From Chloroflexota bacterium (GTDB taxonomy: Bacteria > Chloroflexota > Anaerolineae > UBA3071): 21,096 nt of DNA. Positions 1-7,228 of this stretch are shown here, one piece after another. The position numbers and the translations under genes are program-made. Location: positions 1 through 21,096 of the forward strand of contig JACNHM010000280.1 in assembly GCA_014383605.1 (NCBI GenBank). Direction: 5' to 3'. The notes under the pieces are model-generated. The model was not told the origin of the DNA. It saw only the letters and a program-made list of their open reading frames with translations, and ran no database searches. Numbering within the stretch: the first letter of the stretch is position 1; every line of letters starts with the position of its first letter.

Positions 1-1
1 C

Positions 2-436
2 CTGGAAGCGCACATCAAGATGCGCCCCATGGACTTCATGGAGGAGGGCATCTTCATCTGCGGCATGGCGCATTACCCCAAGTTCATCGAGGAGAGCATC
101 AGCCATGCCCTGGCCACGGCCGGCCGGGCCATCACTATCCTTTCCAAGGAGCGCTTCTTCGTCGGCGGCACCATCGCTGTGGTAGATCAGACGAAGTGCA
201 TGGGCTGCCTGACCTGTGTACGGGTCTGCCCCTTCCATATCCCCAAGGTGGATAGCAGCAGGGTGGGGGCGGGTGGGATTGTGGGGGCTTCGTACATCGA
301 GCCCGCCTTGTGTCACGGCTGCGGTACCTGCACGGCTGAGTGCCCGGCCACGGCCATCCAGTTGCTGAACTACACGGATATGCAGATCATGGTGCCCGAA
401 GCGCCTGTGTTGGGGAGTTGGGTGGCTGCTGGATAG
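2..436 (+). CDS. hdrA: HdrA-like heterodisulfide reductase subunit A, C-terminal part (5' end outside window)
   Basis: This is the C-terminal end of an FAD-dependent, iron-sulfur HdrA-type subunit, the flavin electron-splitting subunit of Hdr complexes. The reading frame is open to the window edge, so the FAD domain lies upstream. Visible features are the conserved ICGMAHYPK segment, a helix rich in Ala that closes the FAD domain, and two [4Fe-4S] ferredoxin motifs, CMGCLTCVRVCP and CHGCGTCTAECP. The stop is TAG. Immediate neighbours mvhD, metV, metF and hdrCB point to the methylenetetrahydrofolate reductase complex described for Moorella rather than a methanogen heterodisulfide reductase. 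Related HdrA-like proteins serve sulfate reducers and other anaerobes, so the exact partner set is inferred from gene order. The family assignment itself is secure. Confidence 0.9.
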   Translation: MEAHIKMRPMDFMEEGIFICGMAHYPKFIEESISHALATAGRAITILSKERFFVGGTIAVVDQTKCMGCLTCVRVCPFHIPKVDSSRVGAGGIVGASYIEPALCHGCGTCTAECPATAIQLLNYTDMQIMVPEAPVLGSWVAAG

Positions 437-439
437 CCT

Positions 440-676
440 CCTCCCCCTACGAGGGGGAGGTTGGGAGGGGGTGGGTCTTTCTTGCAACAGGGGAATCCTA
501 CCCTCCCCTAACCCCCATGGGCGCTAACTTTAGCCCTGTAGCCTGTTCGTAGTCAGGCACGGAGCACAGCGGAGTGCCGTCCCGCTTGCGTAAACGCCAC
601 TCCGCTATCGCTGCGTGGCTGACTACGAGCGTTAAGTTAGCGCATATGCCCCTGACCCCTCCCTGAGAGGGAGGGG
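440..676. repeat. G/C-rich hairpins flanking a fold-back element, hdrA-mvhD spacer
   Basis: The 274-base spacer between hdrA and mvhD contains no gene. It starts with an 8-bp hairpin (440-447 pairing with 453-460, loop TACGA) and ends with a 9-bp hairpin (656-664 with 668-676, loop GAG), both of C-runs pairing with G-runs. Between them, G-rich 463-475 can also pair with C-rich 501-516. Neither hairpin is followed by a T-run, so they are not classical intrinsic terminators. Confidence 0.6.
521..643. repeat. Nested inverted repeat (fold-back element)
   Basis: Three nested arm pairs are visible. 521-530 GCGCTAACTT pairs with 634-643, 547-556 TCGTAGTCAG pairs with 619-628, and 568-576 AGCGGAGTG pairs with 598-606. 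Between the second and third pairs the arms stay similar, so 547-576 and 598-628 form a near-continuous stem of about 30 bp with one indel and a few mismatches around a 21-base loop. The outer pair extends to 516/648 with two mismatches. This resembles a small non-coding fold-back or MITE/REP-like element. No protein is encoded in it. Confidence 0.65.
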
Positions 677-710
677 GACGGTTGCCTTTGACTTGGTGGA
701 TGAATGACAG

Positions 711-1130
711 ATGAGCGATAATGGTTTTGAGCCGGAAATCACAGCTTTCATGTGCATCTACTGCGCTTACATGGCGGCGGACACCGCCGGGGCGCTGCGC
801 ATCCCCTATCCGGCCAACGTCAAGTTGGTGAAGCTGCCCTGCACGGGCAAGACCAACTCGCGCTACATCCTTCAGGCTTTTGAGGATGGGGCTGATGGCG
901 TGTACGTGGTGGCCTGTCCGGTGGGAAACTGCCACCACGTGCGTGGCAACGAGCGAGGCTATGCGCGGGTGCTGCGGACGAAACAGATGCTCGATGACAT
1001 CGGCCTGGGCGGGGAGCGGCTGGAGATGTACTTCGTGTCCGGAGGTCAGGGGGCCACCTTTGCTGAGGTGGCAGCGGAGATGACCGAGCGCATCCGCTCT
1101 CTTGGCCCCAGTCCCATAAAGAGTAAATAA
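711..1130 (+). CDS. mvhD: MvhD/FlpD family hydrogenase iron-sulfur subunit
   Basis: A 139-residue protein of the MvhD/FlpD family, a [2Fe-2S] electron-transfer subunit that docks an electron donor or acceptor module onto HdrA. The conserved cysteines are present: CIYC (C15, C18), C44 in KLPCTGK, and C69 and C74 in VACPVGNCHH. The segment ADGVYVVACPVGNCHHVRGN is the family signature. The length matches free-standing MvhD proteins. The start has only a weak purine-rich stretch upstream. It lies between hdrA and metV, as in the acetogen metVF-hdrABC-mvhD clusters. An octamer-repeat palindrome begins at its stop codon. In methanogens the partner would be MvhAG hydrogenase; here MetVF is the likely partner, which is inferred from context. 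Confidence 0.92.
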   Translation: MSDNGFEPEITAFMCIYCAYMAADTAGALRIPYPANVKLVKLPCTGKTNSRYILQAFEDGADGVYVVACPVGNCHHVRGNERGYARVLRTKQMLDDIGLGGERLEMYFVSGGQGATFAEVAAEMTERIRSLGPSPIKSK

Positions 1131-1231
1131 GTAGACAAGTACACAAGTAGACAGGGAGAGAAGTGAAGGCCGCCTCTGCTGGCTCTCCTTCCTTGTTTAC
1201 TTGTCTACTTGTATCCTTGTTTCCTTGCCTG
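1128..1231. repeat. Octamer-word palindrome, mvhD-metV spacer
   Basis: From the mvhD stop codon the DNA reads as period-8 words: TAGACAAG, TACACAAG, TAGACAGG (1132-1155). After a short centre it reads CTTGTTTA, CTTGTCTA, CTTGTATC, CTTGTTTC, CTTGCCTG (1192-1231). The arms are inverted relative to each other: 1129-1147 pairs with 1192-1210 with one mismatch. The right arm ends where the metV SD (GGAGGAG) begins, so the element fills the spacer. Confidence 0.8.
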
Positions 1232-1240
1232 GAGGAGAGA

Positions 1241-1927
1241 ATGATCGTTGGCGAACAGAAACCATTGAACGAAATCAAGGAGTTGATCGGCGATGCCCAG
1301 AAGGTGCTCGTCGCCGGCTGCGGCACCTGCGTGGCCGTCTGTTTTGCCGGGGGCGAGCGAGAGGCAGAGATCCTGACCTCGGCGCTGCGCCTGGCTTTCC
1401 GGGTGGACGGCAACGCCAAAGAGGTAGAAGAGATCACCGTGCAGCGCCAGTGCGAGTGGGAGTACATTGATCCTCTGGCCGAGGAGATCGGTGAGAGCGA
1501 CGTGGTGGTCTCGCTGGCCTGCGGCATCGGCGTGCAGACGCTGGTGGAACGCTTCCCCGATGCCTGGGTCGTGCCGGGGCTGAACACCACCTTCCTGGGC
1601 ATGCCTCAGGAGCAGGGCGTCTGGGTGGAGCGTTGCCAGGCCTGCGGCAATTGCGTCTTAGCGGTGACCGGCGGCATCTGCCCCGTGGCCCGCTGCTCCA
1701 AGCAGCTCTTGAACGGCCCCTGCGGCGGCTCGCAGGACGGCAAGTGTGAGGTGCATCCCGACATGGAGTGCGCCTGGCAGTTGGTGTACGATCGGCTGAG
1801 CCGGATGGGCAGGCTGGACTTGATGTACACGTTCCAGCCGGCCAAGGATTGGTCCACCAGCCGCGATGGCGGCCCGCGCAAGATCGTGCGCCAGGATCTG
1901 CAGATGTTGCCGGAAGAGGGATATTAG
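1241..1927 (+). CDS. metV: MetV-like methylenetetrahydrofolate reductase partner protein (zinc/iron-sulfur)
   Basis: A 228-residue protein of the MetV / MTHFR C-terminal-domain family, which pairs with a short MetF in acetogens and links it to the Hdr electron chain. It is cysteine-rich: an N-terminal C27-x2-C30-x3-C34, then C71, then the family core CQACGNCV (C132, C135, C138), GGICPVARC (C147, C152), LLNGPCGG (C161), C169 and C177 in ECAW. The start at 1241 was chosen because an earlier in-frame ATG at 1163 would translate the repeat spacer, while 1241 has a GGAGGAG SD about 4-5 bases upstream. Its stop codon touches the metF ATG, consistent with coupled synthesis of a 1:1 complex. Confidence 0.9.
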   Translation: MIVGEQKPLNEIKELIGDAQKVLVAGCGTCVAVCFAGGEREAEILTSALRLAFRVDGNAKEVEEITVQRQCEWEYIDPLAEEIGESDVVVSLACGIGVQTLVERFPDAWVVPGLNTTFLGMPQEQGVWVERCQACGNCVLAVTGGICPVARCSKQLLNGPCGGSQDGKCEVHPDMECAWQLVYDRLSRMGRLDLMYTFQPAKDWSTSRDGGPRKIVRQDLQMLPEEGY

Positions 1928-2908
1928 ATGAGTGAGACCAACGGCTACAAATCGGGTTCGCGTCTGGAGAAGCTGCTGCGCGCCGGCCACTTCGTCGCCA
2001 CCGGCGAACTGGGGCCGCCGCAATCCGCCGATGGCGAGGTGATCCGCGAAAAGGCGCGCCTTCTGAAGGGCAAATGCGACGCCGTCAACATCACCGATAA
2101 CCAGACGGCCATCGTGCGCATGTCCAGCATCGGCGCCGGCGTTATCTGCGTCCAGGAAGGCCTGGAGCCCATCGTCCAGATGACCTGCCGCGACCGCAAC
2201 CGGCTGGCCATGCAGTCGGACCTGCTGGCCGCCTATGCTTTGGGCATGCGCAACCTGCTCTGCCTGACCGGCGACCATCAGTCCTTCGGCAACCATCCGA
2301 CGGCCAAGAACGTGCACGATCTCGATTCCTTGCAATTGATAGACATGATGGTGCGGATGCGGGACGAGAAGAAGTTCCTATGCGGCGATGCCATCAAAAC
2401 GGTGGAGCCGCGCTTCTTCATCGGCGCGGCGGCCAATCCCTTCGCCGACCCCTTCGACTTCCGCCCTTACCGCTTGGCCAAGAAGATCGCGGTGGGGGCC
2501 GACTTCATTCAAACTCAGCTCATCTACAACATGGACAAGTTCGCTGAGTACATGCGCCGGGTGCGGGAGATGGGCTTGCACGAGCGGGTCTACATCCTGG
2601 CGGGCATCGGACCGCTGAAGACCCCTGGCATGGCTCGCTACATGCGGGACAAGGTGCCGGGCATGGAAGTGCCCGATGTGTTTGTGGAGCGCATGGAAGC
2701 GGCGGTTCGGGACATCCCCAAGGAGGAAAAGGCGGCCAGAACGGCTGCCTGGCGCGAAGAAGGTATCAAGATCACGGTAGAGCAGATCGAGCAATTGCGC
2801 CAGATCGAAGGCGTGGCCGGCGTCCACATCATGTCCATCGAGTGGGAAGAGGGCGTGGGGCTCATCGCCGAGCGCGCCGGCTTGCTGCCGCGGCCGGTTG
2901 TCGAATAA
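1928..2908 (+). CDS. metF: Methylenetetrahydrofolate reductase MetF
   Basis: A 326-residue FAD-binding TIM-barrel reductase that interconverts methylene-THF and methyl-THF, the last folate step of the methyl branch of the Wood-Ljungdahl pathway. Family features seen are the catalytic-type glutamate in TGELGPP (about residue 27), NITDNQTA, and LCLTGDH (about 112-116). The start ATG directly follows the metV stop with no gap, with an AGAGGG SD inside metV. The protein lacks the regulatory domain of eukaryotic MTHFR. Placement next to metV, mvhD and hdr genes suggests electrons pass through an Hdr complex rather than from free NADH alone. The direction (acetogenic or oxidative) cannot be read from the sequence. 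Its TAA stop is the first base of the next octamer repeat. Confidence 0.95.
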   Translation: MSETNGYKSGSRLEKLLRAGHFVATGELGPPQSADGEVIREKARLLKGKCDAVNITDNQTAIVRMSSIGAGVICVQEGLEPIVQMTCRDRNRLAMQSDLLAAYALGMRNLLCLTGDHQSFGNHPTAKNVHDLDSLQLIDMMVRMRDEKKFLCGDAIKTVEPRFFIGAAANPFADPFDFRPYRLAKKIAVGADFIQTQLIYNMDKFAEYMRRVREMGLHERVYILAGIGPLKTPGMARYMRDKVPGMEVPDVFVERMEAAVRDIPKEEKAARTAAWREEGIKITVEQIEQLRQIEGVAGVHIMSIEWEEGVGLIAERAGLLPRPVVE

Positions 2909-3002
2909 GTAGACAAGTACACAAGGAAACAAGTACACAAGGAACAGACGTTTGAGTGCTTCGATACCCCCTTGTCTACTTGTCTACTTGTTTCCTTGTC
3001 TA
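2906..3002. repeat. Octamer-word palindrome, metF-hdrCB spacer
   Basis: This spacer has the same word family as the mvhD-metV spacer. The first 20 bases from the stop codon (TAA, GTAGACAAG, TACACAAG) are identical in both places. Arm 2918-2941 pairs with 2979-3002 at 22 of 24 positions. Words are TAGACAAG, TACACAAG, GAAACAAG, TACACAAG on the left and CTTGTCTA, CTTGTCTA, CTTGTTTC, CTTGTCTA on the right. The arm ends shortly before the AGAGGAG SD of hdrCB. Confidence 0.8.
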
Positions 3003-3023
3003 CCCACCCAAGAGGAGAAGCCT

Positions 3024-4445
3024 ATGGCTGACGTGATCACAACTACAAGTACCCGATTGGCTAAACTTATCGAGAAGGAAACGGGCGAAAACGTCTACCT
3101 CTGCTACCAGTGCGTCAAGTGCACCAGCGGTTGCCCTTTGGCCGAGCACTTCGACTACACGCCTAACCAGATCATGCGCGCCATCCAGTTGGGGCAAGAG
3201 GAGATTCTTTCCTCCAAAACCATCTGGCTGTGTGCGTCGTGCCAGGTCTGCACCACCCGCTGCCCGCAGGGGATAGACGTGGCCAAGATCATGACCTGTC
3301 TGATGATGATCGCCCGACGGCGGGGCATCAAGCCGGCCATTCCGGCCATGGAAAACTTCCTCAAAGTGTTCCACCGCAACGCCAAGCTGTTCGGTCGCTC
3401 CTACGAGATGGCCCTCATGGTGGAGACGAACCTGCGCGCCCGGGATCCCCTGAAGGACGTGTTCGATCTGGGCCTGCCCATGATCATGAAGGGCAAGATC
3501 AGTTTCCTGCCTTCCATTGCCCGCGTGCCCAAGCGGGTCAAGCGGCGGGAGGTGGCCCCGAACGAGGTCGCTTACTACCCCGGCTGCTCGCTCCATTCCA
3601 CGGCCATAGAGTACAACATGTCCACCGAAGCGGCGGCCGAGGCAGTCGGCCTGGAATTGGTGGAGCCCAAAGGCTGGACCTGTTGCGGCTCTGCCCCGGC
3701 CCACAAGCTGAACCCCGACGATGCCTTGCGCATGCCCCTGGAAAATCTGGCCCTCATCGAGCGCAGCGGCTTTGATGAAGTGGCGGTGCCTTGTGCCGGC
3801 TGCTACATCCGTTTTCGCTCCGTGCAGCATGAGATACGGGAGGACCCGGCGCTGAAGCAGCGCATGGACGAAGCCATCGGTTACGAATACCGGGATACCG
3901 TCAAGGTCAGATCGCTGGTGGAGACCATGGCTGAGCGGGTGGGTGTGGAGACCATTGCGGAGAAGGTGCAGAAGCCGTTGAAAGGGCTGAAGGTGGCCTG
4001 CTACTACGGCTGTGCCCTCACTCGACCGCCTAAGATCACCGGGGCACCCCACCATGAGTACCCGATGAACATGGATTACGTGGTGCGCGCTTTGGGTGCG
4101 GAGACGGTGGATTGGGATGGTAAGACTCGCTGCTGCGGCGCGGAGTTGGGCCTCGTCGTGACCGAACGGGCTATCGAGATGTGTCGCTGGCTCATTGATC
4201 GGGCGCGAGCGGTGGGAGCGGATTGCATCGCCGTGGCCTGCCCTCTCTGCCATGCCAACCTGGATGGGCGGCAGTTGCAGATGAAAACCCTGGAGCAGAA
4301 GATGCCCGTTCTCTACTTCACGCAGTTGATGGCCTTGGCCTTCGGGTCAAGTCCCAAGGCTGCGGGCCTGGACAAGAACCTGGTGGATCCCTTCCCGTTG
4401 CTGCAGAAGAAGGGCTTCATTTCGTCGGGTGGTCGGATGGTCTGA
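3024..4445 (+). CDS. Fused HdrC-HdrB heterodisulfide reductase-like protein
   Basis: A 473-residue fusion of the two Hdr subunits that normally are separate genes. Residues 1 to about 170 are HdrC-like with two [4Fe-4S] motifs (C27, C30, C33, C37 and C70, C73, C76, C80). Residues from about 180 on are HdrB-like with two complete CCG domains: C188, C220-C221, C257 and C260, then C330, C370-C371, C406 and C409. In HdrB such motifs bind the non-cubane clusters. All ligands appear intact, so this should be a working electron module for the MetVF complex. The start at 3024 was chosen for its AGAGGAG SD; upstream in-frame codons lie in the repeat spacer. The last residues and the TGA stop fall within the first arm of a TGGTC-word repeat. 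Confidence 0.93.
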   Translation: MADVITTTSTRLAKLIEKETGENVYLCYQCVKCTSGCPLAEHFDYTPNQIMRAIQLGQEEILSSKTIWLCASCQVCTTRCPQGIDVAKIMTCLMMIARRRGIKPAIPAMENFLKVFHRNAKLFGRSYEMALMVETNLRARDPLKDVFDLGLPMIMKGKISFLPSIARVPKRVKRREVAPNEVAYYPGCSLHSTAIEYNMSTEAAAEAVGLELVEPKGWTCCGSAPAHKLNPDDALRMPLENLALIERSGFDEVAVPCAGCYIRFRSVQHEIREDPALKQRMDEAIGYEYRDTVKVRSLVETMAERVGVETIAEKVQKPLKGLKVACYYGCALTRPPKITGAPHHEYPMNMDYVVRALGAETVDWDGKTRCCGAELGLVVTERAIEMCRWLIDRARAVGADCIAVACPLCHANLDGRQLQMKTLEQKMPVLYFTQLMALAFGSSPKAAGLDKNLVDPFPLLQKKGFISSGGRMV

Positions 4446-4509
4446 TGGTCCTTGGTCAAACCACTCGACCATCCGACCAAGGACCATTTGACCATCTGAC
4501 CAAAGACCA
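4427..4509. repeat. TGGTC-word palindrome overlapping the hdrCB stop codon
   Basis: Left arm 4430-4457 is built of TGGTC at 7-8 base spacing, and right arm 4467-4509 is built of GACCA words. The core 4445-4457 pairs perfectly with 4475-4487, and the arms extend to about 31 bases with about four mismatches. The layout matches the TAGACAAG elements but with a different word. The hdrCB TGA (4443-4445) lies inside the left arm. Confidence 0.75.
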
Positions 4510-4513
4510 CAAA

Positions 4514-6100
4514 ATGCCCAAAGTCACCGTAAGCTACGGCGACGACGTGCGCTCCGCCGCTGTGCGAGAGGACAGTTGGTTGAGCGACGCCATCATCGCC
4601 ACCGGGCTGCCGCTGGAGCAGTCGTGCGCCGGGCGGGGCAAGTGCGGCCAGTGCAAAGTGCTGGCCGAGGGAGTGCTGGGCCAACCCGACGACGTGGAGT
4701 TGCATAAGCTCTCTGCGGTGGAACGGGGAGCGGGCTACCGTCTGGCCTGCCGCGCCCGCGTCCTGGGCGACGTCTCCGTCACGCTGGCCCCTATCGTTGT
4801 TTACTCCAACAAGATCTTCCGCGCCTGCGACGATTACAAGCGGGAGGGCGTGGAGCTGGGGTTGGCCATTGACCTGGGCAGCACCACGGTGGCGGCCTTC
4901 CTGGTCACGCTGGACAGCGGCCGCGTCTGCGCCGGCGCGGCCGCGCTCAACCAGCAGATCGTCTTCGGCGCCGACGTCATCTCCCGCCTGGCGGCGGCCG
5001 GACGGGATGACGCCCATGCGGAGCGCCTCTCAGCGCTGGCGCTGGCTTCTATCGGACAGGCCATGGATGCTCTCCGGCTGCCGCGACGGATCAAGGCGCG
5101 CATCCGCAAGGCCACCATCGTCGGCAACTGCGCCATGCACCACCTGCTGCTGCGCTACCCGGTGGAATCGCTCTCCACGCTGCCCTTCCAGCCGCACAGC
5201 GCGGCGGCCGTCCGCCATGCCGAGCACCTGCTCGGCGACGTCTTTCCGCCCCAGACGGAGATTGCCCTGCCCCCGCTCATCGGTGGCTTCGTCGGTTCCG
5301 ACGCCCTGGCCTGCCTGGCCCACTTCGGCTTTGATCACTCTTCGGTTCCCATGGCCGCCATTGACCTGGGCACCAACGGCGAGGTGATGGTTACCGACGG
5401 CGAGCGCATCGTGGTCGCTTCCACCGCCGCCGGCCCGGCCTTCGAGGGCGTGAACATCTCCTGTGGCACCCGCGCCGTGGACGGCGCCATCGTGGCGGCC
5501 AAAGCGCAACCGGATGGCAGCTTTGCCTTCACCACCGTCGGCGACCAGCCGCCGGTGGGGCTGACCGGTTCGGGACTGCTCAGCCTGGTGTGCGAGCTGC
5601 GGCGGGCTGGCGTCGTCGAGGCCAGCGGCCGCTTCGCCGCCGATCATCCCCTCTTCGGCCCGCGTATGAGTGCGGACGCACGGGGCGTGCGCCGCATTCT
5701 GCTGACCGACGAGGCCGACGAAAACCCACTGTACCTGACGCAGCAGGATGTGCGGGAACTGCAGAAGGCCAAGGCGGCCGTCCGCGCCGCCGTGGAGATC
5801 CTGATGGGCGAGTTGGGCTTGCAGGCCAGCGACCTGCAGCGGCTGGTGCTCACCGGCTCCTTCGGCAGCCAGGTGAACGTCGAGGCGGTGGCCGGGCTGG
5901 GGATGATCCCGCCCGTGGATCTGGACAGCGTGGAGACGGAAGCCAATGGCGCTGGCTTTGGGGCGGCGCTGTTCCTTGATGACGAGGAATTCGCCCGCGG
6001 CGAGCGGTTGGCGGCGCTGGCTCGCCAGGTGGACCTCGACCTGGCCCCCGACTTCTACAGTCACTACATCAAGGCCATGACCATGGCCGGCAGACAGTGA
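4514..6100 (+). CDS. Ferredoxin-ASKHA corrinoid-activation-type protein (RACo/DUF4445-like)
   Basis: A 528-residue protein with an N-terminal plant-type [2Fe-2S] domain (C38, C44, C47, C79) and a C-terminal ASKHA ATPase domain from about residue 116. ASKHA signatures are AIDLGSTTVAAF, AIDLGTNGE, ASTAAGPAFEG and VLTGSFGSQVN. Proteins of this build reductively reactivate corrinoid methyl carriers, as RACo does for the corrinoid iron-sulfur protein, or serve other methyltransferases. Position after metF and hdr genes fits that role, but no corrinoid protein is in the window, so the partner is unknown. The start at 4514 gives the natural N-terminus. It has no visible SD, because the repeat runs almost up to the ATG. 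It overlaps the next gene by 4 bases. Confidence 0.87.
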   Translation: MPKVTVSYGDDVRSAAVREDSWLSDAIIATGLPLEQSCAGRGKCGQCKVLAEGVLGQPDDVELHKLSAVERGAGYRLACRARVLGDVSVTLAPIVVYSNKIFRACDDYKREGVELGLAIDLGSTTVAAFLVTLDSGRVCAGAAALNQQIVFGADVISRLAAAGRDDAHAERLSALALASIGQAMDALRLPRRIKARIRKATIVGNCAMHHLLLRYPVESLSTLPFQPHSAAAVRHAEHLLGDVFPPQTEIALPPLIGGFVGSDALACLAHFGFDHSSVPMAAIDLGTNGEVMVTDGERIVVASTAAGPAFEGVNISCGTRAVDGAIVAAKAQPDGSFAFTTVGDQPPVGLTGSGLLSLVCELRRAGVVEASGRFAADHPLFGPRMSADARGVRRILLTDEADENPLYLTQQDVRELQKAKAAVRAAVEILMGELGLQASDLQRLVLTGSFGSQVNVEAVAGLGMIPPVDLDSVETEANGAGFGAALFLDDEEFARGERLAALARQVDLDLAPDFYSHYIKAMTMAGRQ

Positions 6101-7041
6101 GCAGCGGGGACGAGCACGGTGCAGCAGAGCATCCCCGAACGCCCGAGCGCTCGCAGACGGCCGGCTATCTGGCCGTGGTGCTGGCCACGGCGTGCTGGGC
6201 CGCCTCGGGCATCTTCGTCAGCTTCATCATGGCCGGCCGCGAGGTCTCGGCGCTGGCCCTGGCCTTCTGGCGTGATCTGTTCACCTTCGCCATCTTGCTG
6301 GCAGGGCTGAGGCTGCTGCGGCCGAGCTGGTTGAGCGTGCCACGGCGCGATCTGAAGTGGCTGGCCGGGCTGGGCAGCATTGGACTGGGCACGTTTCACG
6401 TCCTGTGGAATCTGAACGTGATGCTCAACGGCGTGGCCGTGGCCACGGTGCAGCAGGCAGCGATGCCGGCCATCGTCGCCGTGGCCGCCTGGTTGCTCTG
6501 GCGTGAGCCCCTGACGCGCCGCAAGGGGCTGGCCATCGTTTTGACTTTTGCGGGCACGGTGCTGATTTCCGGCCTGGATGCATTGGGGAGGATGGAGCTT
6601 AGCGTGCCAGCTTTGCTTGTGGGGCTGAGTACACCGGTGACCTACGCCGCCTACAGCCTGTTCGGCAAGCCGATCGCCGGCCGCTACCATCCTCTGACCA
6701 TCTTGACCTACGGCTTCGGCTTTGGCGCGTTGACCCTGTTGCCCTTCCAGTTCTTCACGCCGCAGCCCTGGCCTGTGCCGGGTCAGACCTGGCTCTGGTT
6801 CGCGGTCTTGATCGGCTTCGCCACCATCGTCCCCTTCTCCTTCTACACCTTTGGATTGGGGCTGCTGCCAGCGAGTGTGGCCGGCATTCTGGCCATGACC
6901 GAAATCCCTGTCGCCTCACTCTATGCCTACGTCTTTCTGGGCGAGCGGCTGACGGCCCCCCAGACCGCCGGGGCGGCCCTGGTGATAGCCGGTGTGCTCT
7001 TGCTGTCCTGGGGGAGGTGGCGTGGGCGGGGTGGTGGCTGA
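6097..7041 (+). CDS. EamA/DMT-family membrane transporter
   Basis: A 314-residue inner-membrane protein with about ten hydrophobic helices arranged as two EamA repeats, typical of the drug/metabolite transporter superfamily. The second repeat ends with the family-typical E-I-P-V-A-S-L-Y-A-Y region and a LGERLTAPQTAGAALVIAG helix. It starts with GTG in the GTGA overlap with the preceding stop, which implies translational coupling. The substrate cannot be inferred from sequence. Its place behind the corrinoid-activator gene may reflect co-transcription only. A short basic, glycine-rich tail closes the protein. Confidence 0.9.
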   Translation: MSSGDEHGAAEHPRTPERSQTAGYLAVVLATACWAASGIFVSFIMAGREVSALALAFWRDLFTFAILLAGLRLLRPSWLSVPRRDLKWLAGLGSIGLGTFHVLWNLNVMLNGVAVATVQQAAMPAIVAVAAWLLWREPLTRRKGLAIVLTFAGTVLISGLDALGRMELSVPALLVGLSTPVTYAAYSLFGKPIAGRYHPLTILTYGFGFGALTLLPFQFFTPQPWPVPGQTWLWFAVLIGFATIVPFSFYTFGLGLLPASVAGILAMTEIPVASLYAYVFLGERLTAPQTAGAALVIAGVLLLSWGRWRGRGGG

Positions 7042-7198
7042 GGAGGAGAGTGCGTATGGCCAAAAAGGCGAAATCGTCGGCCAAGACCATGCCCATATGG
7101 TGGTCATCAGCTCCGGCCGCCCCGACGCGGGTCTGGAAGTGAAGCCGCAGGACCTGCTGCGAGCCCTGGAGGCGCAAGTGGGCGACTTCGCCTCTTGA
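7031..7198 (+). CDS. Possible small protein of about 55 residues, unknown function
   Basis: A short open frame overlaps the end of the EamA gene by about 11 bases and ends just before the isomerase gene. From GTG 7031 it would encode about 55 residues, acidic at the front and ending RALEAQVGDFAS. It fills the only gap between two genes on the same strand and its codons look like those of neighbouring genes. No family was recognised. The start is uncertain and there is no clear SD, so it may be non-coding. Confidence 0.35.
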   Translation: MVAEEESAYGQKGEIVGQDHAHMVVISSGRPDAGLEVKPQDLLRALEAQVGDFAS

Positions 7199-7228
7199 CC
7201 AATACCCGGGCACCTATGGAATGTGGAC

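Noticed and set aside
440..460. Intrinsic terminator after hdrA
   Set aside because: The hairpin is strong but is followed by a G-rich stretch, not a T-run, and lies inside a gene cluster expected to be co-transcribed.
1128..3002. CRISPR-like array
   Set aside because: The repeated units are degenerate 8-base words with no spacers of regular length, no long conserved repeat and no cas genes.
3000..4253. Long open frame on the - strand opposite hdrCB
   Set aside because: It is the antisense of a gene with intact cluster motifs, has a low-complexity His/Gly/Ala-rich translation and no SD.
5030..6064. Long open frame on the - strand opposite the ASKHA gene
   Set aside because: GC-rich antisense frame with no domain resemblance, while the + strand has clear ASKHA motifs.
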